This document shows, piece after piece, positions 60,958 through 64,000 of a stretch of DNA of 64,000 nucleotides. Each line of letters opens with the position of its first letter. Positions within the stretch are counted from its first letter, which is position 1. The notes beneath the pieces are model-generated. The model was given only the letters and a program-made list of their open reading frames with translations. It made no database searches and was not told the DNA's origin. This DNA comes from Brevibacterium sp. CCUG 69071 (GTDB lineage Bacteria > Actinomycetota > Actinomycetes > Actinomycetales > Brevibacteriaceae): assembly GCF_021023135.1 (NCBI RefSeq), contig NZ_PGFV01000003.1, forward strand, positions 62,001-126,000, given 5' to 3'. The translations under genes were made by a program, and so were the position numbers.

Positions 60958-61368
60958 TCAGAGCACCGAGAGCGCGTAACTGAATCGGTCTGTCGCGAGG
61001 TCGAGGAGAATCCAGAGCAGTCCGAGGCCGGACGCGATCCCGCCCATCGCCATCGCGGACGTGGCCATTCTCGACGTGCCTGCGGCTCGAGGGGCCCGGC
61101 GTCTGCCGATGAGGCCGAGGACGAGAGCGACACCCCCGAGCACGAACGGCGCGACGCTCGTGAGCACGAGCCCTGGCAGCAGGTGCTGGGCATCGTAGGG
61201 AGGGCCGCCCTCCGACGAAGCCCCGAGGCCGGAGAGACCGTCGAGGACCACGAAGACGAACCCTGGGAACCAGACGACCACCGCCGCGATCGCAAAGAGC
61301 AGCGCGGCGATGCTCGTCGCTCGACCGCTCGCCTGGGGGCGAGTCACTTCGGTTGCCTGCTGCATCAT
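60958..61368 (-). CDS. DUF4190-like small membrane protein
   Basis: A 136-residue protein with three hydrophobic stretches (IAALLFAIAAVVVWFPGFVF, LLPGLVLTSVAPFVLGGVAL, SAMAMGGIASGLGLLWILLD). The GRRRAP loop before RMATSAMAMGGIASGLGL is typical of DUF4190-type proteins of unknown role. GGGAG precedes the ATG. Confidence 0.7.
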   Translation of the reverse strand: MMQQATEVTRPQASGRATSIAALLFAIAAVVVWFPGFVFVVLDGLSGLGASSEGGPPYDAQHLLPGLVLTSVAPFVLGGVALVLGLIGRRRAPRAAGTSRMATSAMAMGGIASGLGLLWILLDLATDRFSYALSVL

Positions 61369-61531
61369 GCGACCAGTCTCCCACCCGGGAGTGGATGCAC
61401 GCTTCTCTCGGTCGCTCGACTACGATTTCATCCGCGCATCGGGCGAGAAGTACGAGCCCGACCCGTGGGACGCGACGCCTGAGTGCATCTATCCGTGCGG
61501 GCATCTGGTCGCCCGGGTCCCCGGTAGAGGC

Positions 61532-62263
61532 TCAGGATTCGAGGGCGAAGAAGAGGAAACCCGGCGATGTCGATAAGTGGGCAAAGTCCTCGGGATGACG
61601 ATTGCGGGCCTCCGGCAGGGGCTGCGGTTCGGTGATGGTCCTGATGAGGAACCCCGCCGAGGCGAAGGCATCGAGCATCTCCTGCAGCGACCTGCGCCAG
61701 AACCGCATCGGAACGCGCCGACCGCCGAACTCCCAGTCGAACTCGTAGCTGGTGGTGGCGAAATAGTCCGGACGAGGCTCGCGGATCGTATAGGCGATGA
61801 TGGGGTGGTCGACGGAGACGAGCAGACGACCGCCAGGCCGCAGAACCCTGCGTAGCTCGGCCAGCGCCGGTTCCCAGTCCTCCAGATAGTGCAGAACCAG
61901 TGAGGCGATCGCATCGTCGAACATGCCGTCGTCGAAGGGCAGTGGATCGTTGAGGTCGACCCGATACAGTTCGATATCCTCACCGAGGCGCAGCCTGGCC
62001 AAGGCGAGCATCCCGGCGCTGGCATCGATGCCCGTGACGGAGGCGCCGCGCTCACGCAGAGCCTCGGACAGGGCTCCCGAACCGCAGCCGACATCGAGGA
62101 TGCTGCGGCCGGCCACCTCTCCGGCCAGGGCGAGCATGGCGGGGCGTTCGTGGTAGGCGTTGGCGAGACTGCCGTCGTTCTCTTTGGCGTAGGCCTCTGC
62201 GAAGGCATCGTAGTCGTTCGCGTCCAGTTGGCTGGGCCCGGTCTTTCCGCTCGTCTCATCCAT
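61532..62263 (-). CDS. Class I SAM-dependent methyltransferase
   Basis: A 243-residue Methyltransf_11-type enzyme. SAM binding motifs are ILDVGCGSGALSEALRERG, VTGIDASAGMLALAR and FDDAIASLVLHYLEDWE. The C-terminal half has SVDHPIIAYTIRE and WRRSLQEMLDAF, common in small-molecule methylases. The substrate is unknown. TAGCCT lies six bases before the ATG; the intervening GGGAG could alternatively be a ribosome site. Confidence 0.9.
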   Translation of the reverse strand: MDETSGKTGPSQLDANDYDAFAEAYAKENDGSLANAYHERPAMLALAGEVAGRSILDVGCGSGALSEALRERGASVTGIDASAGMLALARLRLGEDIELYRVDLNDPLPFDDGMFDDAIASLVLHYLEDWEPALAELRRVLRPGGRLLVSVDHPIIAYTIREPRPDYFATTSYEFDWEFGGRRVPMRFWRRSLQEMLDAFASAGFLIRTITEPQPLPEARNRHPEDFAHLSTSPGFLFFALES

Positions 62264-62349
62264 ACTCCCAGGCTAATTGCGGTTCCCGGGAAGTCAGCTC
62301 AGACGATGCGAAAGCAGTGGAAGCGCCGCGAGACGGTCACCTGCAAGAG

Positions 62350-62381
62350 TTGACCTTGACCCGCAGGGCAAGGTCTAACGT
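62350..62381 (+). promoter_or_regulatory. MerR-type promoter and operator
   Basis: TTGACC and TAACGT are about 20 bases apart, with the near-perfect palindrome ACCTTGACCCG-CAGGGCAAGGT (62353-62374) filling the spacer. This is the architecture of MerR-activated promoters, and the gene it serves is a MerR fusion. Confidence 0.65.
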
Positions 62382-62398
62382 TCTTCTCGGAGGTGACG

Positions 62399-63340
62399 AT
62401 GCGAATCGGAGAGGCTGCCCGGAGGGCCGGTGTGACGGTGAAAGCCGTGCGCTACTACGAGCGTCTGGGGCTGTTGAGTCCCGAGCGCAACGCGAACGGC
62501 TACCGGGACTACGGCGAGGACCACGTGCGGATCCTCGCAGAGATCCACGATCTGTCCGCCGCCGGGATCAGCGTCCGGGCCACACGCCCGTTCGTCGAGT
62601 GTCTGAAGCTCGGTAGCGAGCACAGCGACGACTGCGTGTCGTCTTTGGCGGAGTACCGCCGCAGCATCAACGAGATCGACCGTCTCGTCGCCTCGCTCAC
62701 CGCCCATCGTGCGCGGCTGGTCGCACGGCTTGATCAGAGCGCCGCACGCGGATTCGACAAGGAGAAGAACACGATGACTGACTACACGACCCTCCCCGAT
62801 GGCCTGCCGGTTCCCGAGGATGATGGGGCCGCCGATCACTTGCCCGGAACCGCCATACCGGACCTGACTCTGCCGAGCAGCGACGGCGGCAGCATTAAGC
62901 TTGGCAACCTCGGACCAGGCAGGGTTGTCATCTATCTGTACCCTCTCACCGGCCGTCCTGGTGTGGATCTGCCGGACGGCTGGGATTCGATCCCCGGAGC
63001 GCGCGGCTGTTCGACGGAGGCCTGCAACTTCCGCGACCACTTCGACGATCTGAAGTCAGCGGGGGCAGAGCTGGTCTACGGACTTTCGAGTCAGGACCCC
63101 GTCTACCAGGCCGAAGTCGTCGACCGTCTGCGGCTACCTTTCCCGATGATCTCCGACGAGGCGTTCGCCCTGGGCAAGGTGCTGAACCTGCCGACGTTCT
63201 CCGCCCCAAGTCGCGAGAGTCTCTACGCGCGTCTGACATTGATCATCCGCGATGGCGTGATCGAGCACGTCTTCTACCCGATCTTCCCGCCGAATGAGCA
63301 TGCCGGGCAAGTGTTGGAGTGGTTGCGCGGGAACGGGTGA
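62399..63340 (+). CDS. MerR regulator fused to a peroxiredoxin
   Basis: A 313-residue fusion. Residues 1-120 are a MerR protein: EAARRAGVTVKAVRYYERLG helix-turn-helix, wing, and dimer helix, with Cys68 and Cys79. Residues 126-313 are a PrxQ-like peroxiredoxin: AIPDLTLPSSDGGSIKL, VVIYLYPLTGRPG, and GARGCSTEACNFRDH with Cys204 and Cys209 four residues apart, then FPMISDEAFALGKVL. GGAGG precedes the ATG at 62399. An internal ATG (62774) with AAGGAG nine bases upstream could also give free peroxiredoxin. The frame has no stop or shift between the domains. The protein could sense and destroy peroxide and control its own promoter; this is inference. Confidence 0.85.
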   Translation: MRIGEAARRAGVTVKAVRYYERLGLLSPERNANGYRDYGEDHVRILAEIHDLSAAGISVRATRPFVECLKLGSEHSDDCVSSLAEYRRSINEIDRLVASLTAHRARLVARLDQSAARGFDKEKNTMTDYTTLPDGLPVPEDDGAADHLPGTAIPDLTLPSSDGGSIKLGNLGPGRVVIYLYPLTGRPGVDLPDGWDSIPGARGCSTEACNFRDHFDDLKSAGAELVYGLSSQDPVYQAEVVDRLRLPFPMISDEAFALGKVLNLPTFSAPSRESLYARLTLIIRDGVIEHVFYPIFPPNEHAGQVLEWLRGNG

Positions 63341-63889
63341 GGTATTGGGGCGAGAGGTGCCCATGGAAATTGAACCTGCGATCCCTTGGAGGCTCCGGAC
63401 AGTTTCCGGTCTCCGCCGATCGTCTCGGGAACTCGCGGATTCCCTTGCGTTTACAGGGAACCGGGCGGTTCGCTTGGGTTGCTTGTAGTCGATTGGTAGC
63501 GATCTGTGGCGGCTGATTGGGATGAGTAAGCAATGGCCACGATTCCTCCGTTACGGCGTCCACAACGTAGTCTTCGCTGCAATGCCCCTTACATTTTCTC
63601 GAGAAAAGCCGTGCTTGATCTGGCATTCATACGCCGCCGCCACGAGCGAAGGCCGGACGGGCCTCGATAGCTGAGTTCGACGACGTTCGCTGCAGTGTTT
63701 CGAGCATCCACGACAACGCCCCGGGACCCCGCCGTTCACGTGCGATGAGAGCGACGACATGCCCCGTTTCACTTTCGACCTGGAGTCTTAGTCAGCCGCG
63801 ATCACGGCCGGACACCGCGTCGATTAGACTGCCAGAGCCGAGCGATCCGGCCGACGGGTGCCATCCTTGCTGTCCGTGCGATCGAGTTC
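63341..63889. other. Gene-less stretch
   Basis: No convincing gene. Short frames on both strands lack ribosome sites and recognisable motifs. AATTGAACCTGCGATCCC near 63368 resembles the complement of a tRNA T-arm, but the stem does not pair and no cloverleaf forms. The loose, lower-GC texture suggests decayed or junction sequence. Confidence 0.5.
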
Positions 63890-64000
63890 TCAGGCTCCTC
63901 GCCGAAGCGAAGCGTCGAGGACTACGACGGCAACTTTTCCTCCTGCCACCGCCGCGGCGTCATCCAGTTGAGCACGTAGATCGTCTATGCCAGCAAAACG
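63890..64000 (-). CDS. C-terminal end of an unidentified gene (cut by window edge)
   Basis: On the minus strand a frame open from base 64000 reads FAGIDDLRAQLDDAAAVAGG, then KVAVVVLDASLRRGA, and stops with TGA at 63890. Codon choice and the amphipathic helix followed by a hydrophobic strand look like real coding sequence, but 36 codons are too few to name a family. Confidence 0.35.
   Translation of the reverse strand, partial: RFAGIDDLRAQLDDAAAVAGGKVAVVVLDASLRRGA

Noticed and set aside
63341..63420. Possible tRNA end or phage attachment site on the minus strand (GCAGGTTCAATTTCC)
   Set aside because: The T-stem does not pair, no cloverleaf can be drawn, and no integrase gene or direct repeat was seen.
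1..64000. CRISPR array, rRNA, restriction-modification or known defence island
   Set aside because: No regularly spaced direct repeats, no cas or R-M signatures. The SWIM/SNF2 helicase has ordinary neighbours and is not evidence of a defence system by itself.

Overview
The window looks like the chromosome of a high-GC actinobacterium, probably Brevibacterium or a close relative in the Micrococcales. This rests on GC-rich codon use, many GTG starts, many probably leaderless genes (a TAnnnT hexamer 6-7 bases before the start codon), an Arr rifampin ADP-ribosyltransferase, a SWIM/SNF2 helicase, an MmpL-type exporter and TetR/MerR/MarR/PucR regulators. No rRNA, tRNA, CRISPR array or prophage was found. 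Everything is read by eye; no database search was possible.

Bases 1-18.6 kb hold a catabolic gene cluster, visibly less GC-rich than what follows. A long minus-strand series runs from 12.6 kb to base 1: luciferase-like flavin monooxygenase, acyl-CoA dehydrogenase, two crotonases, a TRAP binding protein, a phosphotriesterase-type lactonase, a flavin reductase fused to an IclR-type effector domain, CaiB/BaiF CoA transferase, TetR regulator, MFS transporter and a second CoA transferase cut by the window edge. Divergent from it on the plus strand are an SDR, the TRAP membrane subunits and a second SDR. A truncated IS3-family element and a two-domain carboxymuconolactone decarboxylase homologue close the region. 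Read together, the genes suggest uptake of an organic acid or alicyclic compound, alcohol oxidation, Baeyer-Villiger-type oxygenation, lactone opening, CoA activation and beta-oxidation. The substrate is unknown.

Bases 18.9-28 kb look like core chromosome: MerR plus aldo/keto reductase, an Nramp-like transporter, arr, a MarR-pirin-GNAT-threonine aldolase operon and an MMPL exporter. At 28.2-33.7 kb a PucR regulator faces a hydantoinase/oxoprolinase pair (hyuA-hyuB). At 34-42.7 kb are a nitrilase relic, a VanZ/RDD membrane protein, a PepSY protein, a Met/His-rich membrane protein, the SNF2 helicase and a second Nramp-like transporter. Two long palindromic repeats sit at 28.1 and 42.9 kb. At 43-52.5 kb are an amino-acid permease with a DmpA-type peptidase under a divergent TetR, a second TetR facing a ketopantoate-reductase-like enzyme, an aldo/keto reductase and assorted housekeeping-type genes.

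Bases 52.7-60.5 kb carry a complete aldarate (glucarate/galactarate) pathway in two divergent operons: glucarate dehydratase, ketoglutarate-semialdehyde dehydrogenase and 5-dehydro-4-deoxyglucarate dehydratase on one side; galactarate/talarate dehydratase, a second glucarate dehydratase and a third Nramp-like transporter on the other. No conventional sugar-acid permease is present, so the Nramp-like protein is the transporter candidate. The last 3.5 kb contain a DUF4190-like membrane protein, a methyltransferase and a MerR regulator fused in frame to a peroxiredoxin, preceded by a MerR-type operator. The final 660 bases are almost empty apart from a short gene end at the window edge.
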